NCBI GenBank assembly: GCA_031266275.1
Contig: JAISBI010000010.1
Coordinates: 1 to 34,944 of the forward strand
From: Candidatus Nomurabacteria bacterium
Lineage (GTDB): Bacteria > Patescibacteriota > Saccharimonadia > Saccharimonadales > Saccharimonadaceae
Direction: 5' to 3'
DNA length: 34,944 nt
Shown: in pieces, positions 1-6,953 of the stretch
How the letters are laid out: each line of letters starts with the position of its first letter
Position numbering within the stretch: position 1 is the stretch's first letter
Position numbers and translations under genes: made by a program
Notes under the pieces: generated by a model
Told to the model about the DNA's origin: nothing
What the model saw: the letters and a program-made list of their open reading frames with translations, nothing else
The model's database searches: none

Positions 1-149
1 AGGGTGAGGAGGAGGAGGGCGAAGATAGTGAGGATTAGTTTAGGAGTGTTTTGGGGGCGAGCGAGAAGGTGGTGGATGACTGTTTGTTTTTGATAGGTGT
101 AGCCATCTTTAAGACCTTGAGTGAAAGTCTGCGTTTTATTATCGTTCAT
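1..149 (-). CDS. Partial membrane protein downstream of the PilB-like ATPase (C-terminus off window)
   Basis: Only the first 49 codons are present; the frame is open to the window edge. The ATG at 149 overlaps the TGA of the upstream ATPase gene by four bases (ATGA), and a GAGGAGG Shine-Dalgarno lies about 12 nt before it, so translation is probably coupled. The visible N-terminus is polar, with many Gln and Thr (MNDNKTQTFTQGL...), and turns hydrophobic at the edge (ILTIFALLLLT), as at the first membrane segment of an integral protein. Position right after a PilB-type ATPase suggests another type IV pilus or type II secretion component, but the visible residues match no family I recognise. 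Confidence 0.7.
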   Translation of the reverse strand, partial: MNDNKTQTFTQGLKDGYTYQKQTVIHHLLARPQNTPKLILTIFALLLLT

Positions 150-1780
150 AATACTTTATTAACCTCCTCTATAGTTGTTTTTCCCTCTAGTGCGGACAAG
201 ACACCACGCTGGAGCATTGTTACCATACCGTTTTTACGGGCTGCTTTTTCGATTTCTGATGAGTTGACGTCTTCAATGGTGCCGCGCAGGAAGGCTTGGA
301 CGTTTTCTTCGACGACCATTTGTTCCATCAGGACTAGGCGGCCGTTGAAGCCGAATGGATTGGCATCGCTCTGGCCCGGCTTCCATAGTTTGATATTATC
401 GAGGTCTGGCTTCGGCTCCTGCTCTGGCAGGTCGGCCAAAACATCACGAATCCAGTTTTTCGTGGCGTCGTCCGGTTCATATTCTTGCTTCGTTTCGTCG
501 TCGAGGCGGCGTACTAGGCGCTGGCCGATGACTAATCGCACTGCTGTGGCGAAAATTGGATTGACGCCAATCATGTCGACGAGCCGCGCGAAAGCGGTCG
601 AGGCTGAATTAGCGTGAAAGGTCGCGAGGACTAGGTGGCCAGTGATGGAAGCTTGAATGGCTGTGCGGGCGGTATCGTTGTCGCGGATTTCGCCGACCAT
701 GATGATGTCTGGGTCGAGGCGCAAGACGGCGCGCAGTTCGTCGGCGAAGCTGTGGCCTTTGTCAGTGTTGACTGGAATTTGTGATACGCCGGGCAATGAG
801 TATTCGACGGGGTCTTCCAGCGTCAAAATCTTGCGTGACGTATCATTCAGGGCGTTCAAAATCGAGTACAGAGTCGTCGATTTGCCGGAGCCGGTCGGAC
901 CGACCGTCAATACCATGCCGCGCGGGTGGGAAATGATTTCTTGGAGAGTGGATTTTTCTTCGTCCGAGATGCCGAGCACGTCCAGTTGCAACATTTCGGT
1001 GTCGAAATTGAACAGACGCAAGACCGCGTCCATGCCGAAATTAGTCGGCACGGTCTCGACGCGCATGTTCAAACTGTGTTCTGGCGCGCCGTCTTGGGCT
1101 GGAATGTCCATCAAGATATGACCAGATTGGGCATTTTCGTCGGCGGATGAAAGATTGGAGCGCGAAGCGATGATGGCCATCAAAATGCGATATTTATCTT
1201 TCGTCAAATGAGCAATCGGGTGCAATGTGCCGTCGATACGCATGCGGATGCGAACATTTTCACGCTGATTTTCGAAATGGATATCGCTGGCGCCCAAGCG
1301 ATCGGCTTGATCGACGATATAATCGAGCACGTCGTCCGGCAAGACTTCATCTAAGTTTTTCGAAACGGATTCTAGTGTCGCGCTATCGCCTTCGCTAGCG
1401 ATTTTGACATCGTCGTAGACGACTTCTTTGGGCGGATTGTAGCGGTTCATAAAAGCGCGATAACCAGAATTGGAAATCAAAACAAATTGGGCGCTTTCGG
1501 CTCTTTCCGAATAGCGCTTGGTTATTTCTTGAATTTTGCTCTGAGGCGTATCGATTGTGACGCCGAAAATCGCTGGGGCTTCCTCGCCGCCGTTTTTGAG
1601 CGGCACTATCTTCGCTTTGTACATTTCATCGAGCGTCAAAACTCCCTCGACCAGCGGTAAAGTGTCCTCGATGCCGCGCGTATCGAAATATTCGAGATGC
1701 AACAAAGTCGCCCGATGCGCCGTCCCCAGCTCATCTTGTTCACGCGTGCGTTTCTGACGTCGAGCCTCTTCTTCGTCCAT
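146..1780 (-). CDS. PilB/GspE-type type IV pilus assembly ATPase
   Basis: A 544-residue secretion/pilus ATPase that would power pilin polymerisation at the inner face of the membrane. Visible motifs are Walker A GPTGSGKST at about 294-302, the Asp box LEDPVEY near 321-327, Walker B DIIMVGEIRD at about 358-367, and the His box GHLVLATFHAN at about 381-391. The N-terminal 150 residues resemble the N-domain of GspE/PilB, and ASDIHFE at about 164-170 is the usual start of the ATPase core. The tetracysteine zinc motif normally found after the His box is absent; the region reads RRLDDETKQEYEPDD instead. The start at 1780 has no Shine-Dalgarno but has a -10 element 7 nt upstream, consistent with a leaderless transcript. 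The next gene overlaps its stop by 4 nt. It could serve a pilus or a competence system; the window does not decide. Confidence 0.92.
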   Translation of the reverse strand: MDEEEARRQKRTREQDELGTAHRATLLHLEYFDTRGIEDTLPLVEGVLTLDEMYKAKIVPLKNGGEEAPAIFGVTIDTPQSKIQEITKRYSERAESAQFVLISNSGYRAFMNRYNPPKEVVYDDVKIASEGDSATLESVSKNLDEVLPDDVLDYIVDQADRLGASDIHFENQRENVRIRMRIDGTLHPIAHLTKDKYRILMAIIASRSNLSSADENAQSGHILMDIPAQDGAPEHSLNMRVETVPTNFGMDAVLRLFNFDTEMLQLDVLGISDEEKSTLQEIISHPRGMVLTVGPTGSGKSTTLYSILNALNDTSRKILTLEDPVEYSLPGVSQIPVNTDKGHSFADELRAVLRLDPDIIMVGEIRDNDTARTAIQASITGHLVLATFHANSASTAFARLVDMIGVNPIFATAVRLVIGQRLVRRLDDETKQEYEPDDATKNWIRDVLADLPEQEPKPDLDNIKLWKPGQSDANPFGFNGRLVLMEQMVVEENVQAFLRGTIEDVNSSEIEKAARKNGMVTMLQRGVLSALEGKTTIEEVNKVL

Positions 1781-1787
1781 GCTTTAA

Positions 1788-1796
1788 ACTATAACA
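1788..1796 (-). promoter_or_regulatory. Extended -10 promoter of the PilB-like gene
   Basis: On the minus strand the sequence reads TGTTATAGT, an extended -10 (TGn followed by TATAGT), and the ATG follows after 7 nt. No Shine-Dalgarno lies between, so transcription probably starts at or next to the start codon. Confidence 0.5.
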
Positions 1797-1825
1797 AAAA
1801 CGTGAGCGTTTAGCAAATCGCATTT

Positions 1826-1944
1826 AACAAATCGTTCCGGCGAAGTTTTTTTCAGCGCACTTAAATCGTAAAAAGCTAACGAGTGGATCTTTTTGCGATT
1901 TAAATGTAGCAATGCTTCAAAAAACTTTGCCGGAACGATTTGTT
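1826..1944. repeat. Long imperfect inverted repeat between genes
   Basis: The ends AACAAATCGTTCCGGC (from 1826) and its complement (ending at 1944) pair almost perfectly over about 26 bp, with one G:U-type difference. The pairing continues inward through TTAAATCG(T/C)AAAAAG to a loop of about 13 nt near 1876-1888. The whole 119-bp unit fills the gap between the YtxH-like gene's stop and the PilB-like gene's promoter. It could be a long hairpin terminator for the minus-strand pair upstream, or a small non-autonomous (MITE-like) element. An overlapping minus-strand reading frame across it looks accidental. Confidence 0.65.
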
Positions 1945-1949
1945 GCTTA

Positions 1950-2333
1950 TTATTCTTTGATAACTGCTTTGGCCGACTTTTTAGCAGTCTTGCTGACTCT
2001 ATTGGCTGATTTCTTGGCAGCCGCGCCAACTTTGGCAGCGGACTTTTTGGCGGCCGTAGCGACGTTTTTCACTTCTTCGGTGGTCGAATCAGCGCCTTTT
2101 TTGACGACTTTTTTGACAGATTCGACTTCTTTTTTGGCCGCGTCGGCAACCTTCCCTACTTCTTCCTGCACGATTTCGGCTTCTTTGATACCAGCTTGCT
2201 TTGCTTTATCAGCAGTGTTTTTGATGTCTTTAACGGAATCTTTGCCAGCTTTCGGTGCGGTCAAAACGCCAACTACGGCGCCAGCTGCTGCGCCCAAAAC
2301 CGCTCCTAATAAAAACTTACTTTTTTTTGCCAT
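1950..2333 (-). CDS. YtxH-like small membrane protein with Lys/Ala-rich tail
   Basis: 127 residues. An N-terminal basic stretch (MAKKSKF) leads into a Gly/Ala-rich membrane segment at about 7-25 and then APKAGKD, the pattern of the YtxH/gas-vesicle-GvpP-like family. The rest is a long Lys/Ala/Val-rich amphipathic helix or coiled coil ending in repeated AAKKSA motifs, somewhat histone-H1-like. I chose the ATG at 2333 over an upstream in-frame start at 2390 because GGAGGA sits 5-10 nt before it and the family begins there. The gene overlaps the 3' end of the preceding membrane protein gene by 17 nt, so the two are one operon. The role is probably cell-envelope stress or structure; no catalytic residues are visible. 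Confidence 0.8.
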   Translation of the reverse strand: MAKKSKFLLGAVLGAAAGAVVGVLTAPKAGKDSVKDIKNTADKAKQAGIKEAEIVQEEVGKVADAAKKEVESVKKVVKKGADSTTEEVKNVATAAKKSAAKVGAAAKKSANRVSKTAKKSAKAVIKE

Positions 2334-2589
2334 CTTTTTCCTCCTTTTTCTCGTTAGCAAAATTCGAAATTTTCGTGAACAAAGCTTCAAACAGCGCCGG
2401 TGTGACCCATTTTTTGACGCTTTCTACAACACCGTGCGCACTATCGACGGTTTTCTCAACCGAATCAGTGACTCTTTTGACTTGCTTGACAATTTTGATT
2501 AGCAGAGCGATTAAAACGATGCCCATGATCAGCGCGATGAACAGCGTGATTGATAATATGATGACTAAGATTTGAAATGATATATCCAT
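2317..2589 (-). CDS. DUF948-like single-pass membrane protein
   Basis: 90 residues. An N-terminal membrane segment (about 5-33, rich in Ile, Leu and Val) is followed by a charged amphipathic helix (KIVKQVKRVTDSVEKTVDSA) and a Lys/Glu-rich tail. This layout fits the DUF948 family, which often sits beside YtxH-like genes, as here, where the downstream YtxH-like frame overlaps by 17 nt. No Shine-Dalgarno precedes the ATG, but a TTGCCT/TAATAT promoter ends 9 nt before it, so the message is probably leaderless. The function is unknown; the pair likely acts together at the membrane. Confidence 0.78.
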   Translation of the reverse strand: MDISFQILVIILSITLFIALIMGIVLIALLIKIVKQVKRVTDSVEKTVDSAHGVVESVKKWVTPALFEALFTKISNFANEKKEEKDGKKK

Positions 2590-2598
2590 GATATTTCT

Positions 2599-2627
2599 AT
2601 ATTAACATATGGGCGATGGAAAGGCAA
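2599..2627 (-). promoter_or_regulatory. Promoter of the DUF948/YtxH pair
   Basis: On the minus strand: -35 TTGCCT (2622-2627), a 17-nt spacer, and -10 TAATAT (2599-2604) preceded by TGT (extended -10). The ATG at 2589 is 9 nt downstream of the -10, leaving a leader of only about 3 nt. Confidence 0.6.
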
Positions 2628-2646
2628 ATGTTTTATATTTGTCATC

Positions 2647-2663
2647 CGCCGACTCGATCGGCG
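2647..2663 (-). terminator. Weak hairpin after the FISUMP-type gene
   Basis: CGCCGA and TCGGCG pair around a 5-nt loop, starting about 12 nt past the stop codon of the upstream minus-strand gene. There is no T-run after it, so intrinsic termination is uncertain. Confidence 0.3.
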
Positions 2664-2674
2664 AATCTATAACA

Positions 2675-4178
2675 CTAGCTCACCAAACAACGAACCGCAA
2701 GTCCGTAGTACCGTGAGATGATGTTTGTACCAGTAACGACGCTGCTACCACTGAAGTACATATGGTAAGCGGCGGTCGATCCATAGATGGATGAAGGCCA
2801 ATAATAACCTACTTGTCCTTGAAAAACCCCGTAGGCTTCAAGCTCGTAGCGGCCACCCATTGCGCCTCGCCAAGCACCTGCAGACGGCCATAGCATTTGG
2901 GCGTCAGGACTATCGAGATTATGACTACTGCCCGTGCCTGGAGGGTAAGCCGCATCTAATACACCAAAGTCTCCATTACTGGTTTGTCCACTTGGCAGCT
3001 TCCAGCTCGATGGGCAAATACTGCCACTAGCCGTCCCGCTGCTAACTCCAGCCGCTGTGCTAGCGGTTGCTGTATAAAAATTGTAAAGGTAGCCACATCC
3101 AGTTTTACTGTTGGGGTCGTAAACTCTGTTGCTACCGTTGTGTCTGCAATTAACATTGTTTGACCAATTTAACATACTAGGATCGACTTGGCGCCAAGCA
3201 TTGTTGTTGGCGCCATCACCGATAGAACCGCTTACCGTCAAATAACCTTGTGTGACAAAATTATTGTTGTGGGTGTGATTAACATGGGTCGATGTGAAGC
3301 TGTCCCAGTCAAAGCCTACTGTTTTATCTTCAGAGACATTAGTGGTTGCAGGCGTCAGGATCACACCTTCTGTTAGCTCTAGTTTTAGGTTGTCCAACAT
3401 CCATACTTTGTTGTCTTTTAGTTTTCCTATACAGTATTCTTGATTGTTTCGGGTGTCTATGGCTATGCCAGTGTCGCCCACGTTCCAAGTTGATGTATCT
3501 ATATTTTGCATGTTACCAACGTCACCTTTAAATTGAGGACCGTAAACACAAGGAACTATGTTTTCACTAATGATATAGGCTATCTCAGTATTGTAGTTGC
3601 CATCTGCTATATTGTCACTTGCGCAAGCTTTATAGGTAGTGGTTTTCTTGTCATTGCTGGCTATGGTTGTGGTGCTTATTATTTCAGTTGGCGTATTTGG
3701 GTCAGTAGAAATCTCTGTGTCGTCTTGTTTCTTGATGGCTATGTTATTGTCGGTTGTTTTGCCGTAAGCTTTGATATTATAGCCAGCTACATCATCAGTT
3801 GTAGTTATAGTGTCTAGAGCAAAGGCAACACAGCTGTTTTTAGGCACAGTTATTGTCTTGCCGCCAGTAGCAAGGCCTCCGTTGATGGTTAAGGTGATGG
3901 AGGTGTCGGCGTGGGTGAGGCTATAGTTTAGGAAAAATAAGGAAATAAAGACTAATACGATAGCAGCTAGGATTAACGGGCGAGGATGAGACTTGACCAA
4001 GTTTGGGAGTTTGGTTATGGATTGCTTCGCTGCGCTCGCAATGACCGAGAGGGGTTTTGTAGATTTGCCTAGTAAATCGGCGAATGACAGGGTATGGGTG
4101 ACTATCGAAGATTTTTTATTCTTGGAATGAGACCCCCCCCCCCAGTGGGGTTTGATTGATAGAATTGTTGCCTTTCAT
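2675..4178 (-). CDS. FISUMP-type membrane-anchored surface protein, phase-variable, out of frame here
   Basis: The conserved part (4000 to 2675, 441 residues) has a membrane segment at once (LILAAIVLVFISLFFLNY), a Thr/Asp-rich extracellular region, and a C-terminal Fibrobacter-major-paralogous-type domain. Markers are DNKVWMLDNLKLEL, CGYLYNFYTA, CPSSWKLPS, and a YYWPSS...YYGLAVRCLVS ending. Its frame stays open upstream to the poly-G tract with no ATG and no Shine-Dalgarno. A proper ATG lies at 4178, 10 nt after an extended -10 promoter, but is joined to the frame through 11 consecutive Gs and is one base out. With 10 or 13 Gs the ATG would read straight through, adding 59 residues (MKGNNSINQTPL-Gly run-...KLPN) before the membrane segment, about 500 residues in all. 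As given, reading from 4178 stops within about 20 codons. A TTG at 4000 is the only other start and looks poor. A homopolymer sequencing error is the main alternative. Confidence 0.8.
4019..4054. repeat. Dispersed palindromic repeat copy inside a reading frame
   Basis: GATTGCTTCGCTGCGCTCGC followed by AATGAC and a G-rich tail. The same unit recurs at 20396-20428, and variants lie at 20455-20540. This is the widespread palindromic repeat known from many bacterial genomes. Here it lies inside the N-terminal extension of the phase-variable gene and is translated, on the minus strand, as SVIASAAKQSI without breaking the frame. Confidence 0.8.
4133..4143. repeat. Poly-G/C tract (11 bases), putative phase-variation switch
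   Basis: Eleven Cs on the plus strand are eleven Gs on the coding strand, located 12 codons after the ATG at 4178 and before the main frame of the FISUMP-type gene. It is the only homopolymer of this length that I saw in the window. Removing one G, or adding two, connects the ATG to the long frame with no intervening stop. Confidence 0.9.
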
Positions 4179-4188
4179 GATGTTCTTT

Positions 4189-4217
4189 AGTTTAGCATAT
4201 GGGTTTTATAAAATCAA
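4189..4217 (-). promoter_or_regulatory. Promoter of the phase-variable FISUMP-type gene
   Basis: Minus strand: -35 TTGATT (4212-4217), a 17-nt spacer, and -10 TAAACT (4189-4194) with TGC before it. The ATG at 4178 follows after 10 nt with no clear Shine-Dalgarno. The layout matches the other operon heads of the window and supports 4178 as the true start. Confidence 0.6.
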
Positions 4218-4223
4218 CTGCCG

Positions 4224-5105
4224 TCACTTACTCAAATACAATTTCATGAAGTTTTTGACATCATCGGCATAATCTTCGTGGTCGAGGACGTATTTCAGGT
4301 GGGTGATGAAATAATTTTTCGGGTCGCCGGTGGTCATCCATTGGCCTTTGGTTTTTTCAACGTAGTACTTGCCTTTTTTGGCCAGCTTCGTCACGCCGTC
4401 GACCTGCCACAGCTCGCCGTCCAAGCCGATTTCGTCGAAACAATCAAAAATCTCTGGCGTGTGCAGGAACCGACCATAGCTAGCGAGAGTTGATGGCGCT
4501 TTGTCGATTTCCGGCTTTTCGACGATGTGGTCGAGCAAATTACCGTCTTTCAGCACGATGATTCCGTAGCGATTCACTTCGCTGGGGTCGACTTCTTGCG
4601 CAATCATAATTCCCTGAGCATCGCTGTGCTCTTCGAAAGAATCTATCAAAGTTTTCGCGTCACCGCGACCGAAAACTACGTCATCGGCTTGCATGGTGAT
4701 AAAGGCTTCGTCACCTGCAATATAATCCCGCGCGCTAAGTATGGGTGCTGCCGTGCCATAGGGCAGAGCCGGATCTTGCGTAATCACCCTGATTTTCGGG
4801 AAGTCTAGGACGTGCCGCACGTCGTCGTAGCGTTCTTCTTTGCCCTGCGCAATTAACTGTTTGCGAATGTGATTGACTGCGTTGTTGAAATAATCTTCAT
4901 AAATCGGCTTGCCCTCTGGCGTTGCTACGATGATTATTTCTGTGATACCGGCTTCTACGCATTCTTCAACCAGTAATTGCATGACCGGCCGATTGCCGAT
5001 CGGCAACATTGACTTCGGGATAGTCTTGGCGATCGGCAGATAGCGGCTGGCAAATCCAGCGTCGGCGATGATGGCTTTGGTCGGTGATTTATATTGTTTT
5101 GACAT
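4224..5105 (-). CDS. galU: GalU-like UTP-glucose-1-phosphate uridylyltransferase family protein
   Basis: A nucleotidyltransferase of 293 residues that would make an NDP-sugar (UDP-glucose in classical GalU) for surface polysaccharides. Visible are the N-terminal nucleotide-binding loop AGFASRYLPIAKTIPKSMLP (classical GalU: GLGTRFLP...KAIPKEMLP), QDPALPYGTAAPILSA for the sugar/nucleotide pocket, QADDVVFG with the metal-binding Asp pair, and VEKP near the sugar site. The loop differs from textbook GalU, so the substrate could be another sugar phosphate. I start it at 5105 because GGAGGA is spaced well before that ATG; the earlier in-frame start at 5156 lies inside gatB and adds only a Lys-rich tail. 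It is the last gene of the gat operon, 28 nt after gatB. Confidence 0.82.
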   Translation of the reverse strand: MSKQYKSPTKAIIADAGFASRYLPIAKTIPKSMLPIGNRPVMQLLVEECVEAGITEIIIVATPEGKPIYEDYFNNAVNHIRKQLIAQGKEERYDDVRHVLDFPKIRVITQDPALPYGTAAPILSARDYIAGDEAFITMQADDVVFGRGDAKTLIDSFEEHSDAQGIMIAQEVDPSEVNRYGIIVLKDGNLLDHIVEKPEIDKAPSTLASYGRFLHTPEIFDCFDEIGLDGELWQVDGVTKLAKKGKYYVEKTKGQWMTTGDPKNYFITHLKYVLDHEDYADDVKNFMKLYLSK

Positions 5106-5133
5106 ATTTTTCCTCCTTTTGTTATACTTCTTG

Positions 5134-6537
5134 CTACTTTTGGTTGATTTTTTCAATGATAGTTTTACGGGCTATCGCCGGATTGGCTTTGCCTCTGGAT
5201 TCTTTCATAACGAGGCCGACGAGGAAGCCGATGGCTTTGTCGTTACCGGATGTGATGTCGGCGGCGGCTTTAGCGCCAGCTGGGCTGGCCAGTACTTCTT
5301 CAACGATTTTTTGAATGCGGGCGCTGTCGCTGACTTGGAGCAAGTTTTTGCGCTGGGCGATGATCATCGGGTCTTCGTCGTTTTTCATGATGTCGATAAA
5401 GATTTCTTTGGCGGCGGTCGAGCTCAGTTTTTCTTGGCCGGTCAATTGCGATAGGGCGATGAGGTTGGCCGTCGACGGCAGGTCGGTTTCGTCATTTTCA
5501 GTAATTACAGTTGCGAACCAATTGGCGATGCGCTTGGCTATGTCGGTGGACGATTCTTCGATAACTTTATAAAGTTTTTCGGCGATTTTTTGATTGGCCA
5601 ACAATGCATTGATGACCGAATCATCAACGTGCAACTCGGAAAATCGCGCGCGATATTCTTTTGGCATTCTCGGGAAGTCTGCTTGCATTTCTTTGACGTC
5701 GGCTTCGTCCAAAACGATGGGCGGGATGTCTGGGTCAGGCATGTAGCGATAATCTTGGGCGTTTTCTTTGCTGCGCTGCGATACGGTTTTGTTTTCGTCG
5801 TCCAACCAGCCGCGCGTTTCTTGTGTTATCTTTTCGCCGGATTCCAAGACTTCGATTTGGCGGCCGATTTCATATTCAACGGCCGCTTCGACCGAGCGAA
5901 AACTGTTGAGATTTTTCACTTCAGTGCGGGTGCCGAGTGCGTCGGTGTCGGAGACTGAAACATTGACATCGAAACGCATATTACCATGATACAGGTCGCC
6001 ATTGGTTACGCCAGCATAAGTCATAATTTTATGCAATTCTTCGGCGTAAGCGCGGGCATCGGCGGCAGAATGGATGTCTGGCTCTGAGACAATTTCGATT
6101 AGCGGTGTGCCGGCGCGATTCAAATCTACCAGCGAATAACCATCGTGATGGGTCAACTTTCCGGCGTCTTCTTCGAGGTGGGCATGCTCGACGCGCACCG
6201 TCGTGCCGTTTGGCAAATCGACGTGGCCGGCCAAAATTATCGGCTGGTACATCTGGGAAATTTGATAGCCTTTGGGCAAGTCCGGATAAAAATAATGTTT
6301 GCGATCGAACCGACTGACGCGAGCCACCTCTGCGTTCAAAGCCTGCGCGGCTCGAACGGCCAAGCGAACGGCTTCATGATTCAAATATGGCAGCATGCCG
6401 GGCAGGGCGAAATCGATTTCCGAAACTTTGGCGTTCGGCTCGGCATCACGCGCATCGTTGTCGGTCGCGGAAAAAAGCTTCGTTCTCGTCGCCAATTGGA
6501 CGTGGCATTCGATGCCGATGGTCGGCTGATATGTCAT
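5134..6537 (-). CDS. gatB: Aspartyl/glutamyl-tRNA amidotransferase subunit B
   Basis: 467 residues, the usual GatB length. It binds mischarged Glu-tRNA(Gln) (and Asp-tRNA(Asn)), phosphorylates the acyl group and accepts ammonia from GatA. Family markers are the N-terminal TIGIECHVQLAT (normally G-L-E-x-H-V-Q-L), FDRKHYFYPDLPKGYQISQ, EHAHLEEDAGKL, VDLNRAGTPLIEIVSEPD, and YRYMPDPDIPP. A YqeY-like tail domain ends in GKANPAIARKTIIEKI. Its ATG overlaps the preceding gene's stop by 4 nt. Together with gatC and gatA it forms a full GatCAB, implying that the organism lacks GlnRS and/or AsnRS; that implication is from family knowledge, not seen here. Confidence 0.97.
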   Translation of the reverse strand: MTYQPTIGIECHVQLATRTKLFSATDNDARDAEPNAKVSEIDFALPGMLPYLNHEAVRLAVRAAQALNAEVARVSRFDRKHYFYPDLPKGYQISQMYQPIILAGHVDLPNGTTVRVEHAHLEEDAGKLTHHDGYSLVDLNRAGTPLIEIVSEPDIHSAADARAYAEELHKIMTYAGVTNGDLYHGNMRFDVNVSVSDTDALGTRTEVKNLNSFRSVEAAVEYEIGRQIEVLESGEKITQETRGWLDDENKTVSQRSKENAQDYRYMPDPDIPPIVLDEADVKEMQADFPRMPKEYRARFSELHVDDSVINALLANQKIAEKLYKVIEESSTDIAKRIANWFATVITENDETDLPSTANLIALSQLTGQEKLSSTAAKEIFIDIMKNDEDPMIIAQRKNLLQVSDSARIQKIVEEVLASPAGAKAAADITSGNDKAIGFLVGLVMKESRGKANPAIARKTIIEKINQK

Positions 6538-6953
6538 ATCGCTCCCAATTCACGCAAAGCGCGTTTGAAAATTGTCAGGGCGCGGCGGGCGTTGGTTATT
6601 TTTAATCGATGGTCGCTTTCGTGGGCGATTCTGTTGCGCAAAGCGTGGGCGGCCCAAATGTGTTTGGGTTGACTGAAACGGCTTTGGGCGGATTTGATGC
6701 GTTCGGCCATCGTCGCACCGGGAATGCCCAGCTCGCGCATGGCTTTGTCGAATAATTTGTCGGCGTTGATGATGGCTAATTCAAACGTTTCAACTCTGCC
6801 GTTTTCGGTCGAATTGGTTATTTTCAGCCATTCAGTTTGATATTCTTCGACGTTCAAATTACCGGAACGACGGCGTGTGGTTGCTAAAATAAACAACATC
6901 AACAAACCTAGTAGCGCTACTGTTACCAACATAATTAATGTCATCGAATTCAT
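6534..6953 (-). CDS. Membrane-anchored small protein with HEPN-like RNRIAH motif, between gatA and gatB
   Basis: 139 residues. A membrane segment at about 4-24 ends in RRR, which would place the rest in the cytoplasm. The soluble part is helical, with AAHALRNRIAHESDHRL at about 101-117. R-N-R-I-A-H fits the Rx4-6H signature of HEPN domains, many of which are RNases or tRNA/RNA-binding partners. The gene overlaps gatA upstream and gatB downstream by 4 nt each, so it is translated with them and at matched levels. No family name comes to mind with certainty. A membrane partner of the amidotransferase or an RNA-binding helper is possible, but this is inference. A plain helical bundle without nuclease activity would look the same. 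Confidence 0.8.
   Translation of the reverse strand: MNSMTLIMLVTVALLGLLMLFILATTRRRSGNLNVEEYQTEWLKITNSTENGRVETFELAIINADKLFDKAMRELGIPGATMAERIKSAQSRFSQPKHIWAAHALRNRIAHESDHRLKITNARRALTIFKRALRELGAI

Noticed and set aside
1784-2029. Minus-strand frame of 81 codons
   Set aside because: It crosses the long inverted repeat, overlaps the YtxH-like gene by 80 bases in another frame and has no ribosome site.
2675-2850. C-terminus of the FISUMP-type protein as a second DGR variable region
   Set aside because: Rich in Tyr, Ser and Asn like a VR, but no match to TR could be found by eye; this composition is normal for the family.
2675-4000. TTG at 4000 as the start of the FISUMP-type gene
   Set aside because: No Shine-Dalgarno or -10 near it, while a typical promoter and ATG lie at 4178-4217 and the frame stays open up to the poly-G tract.
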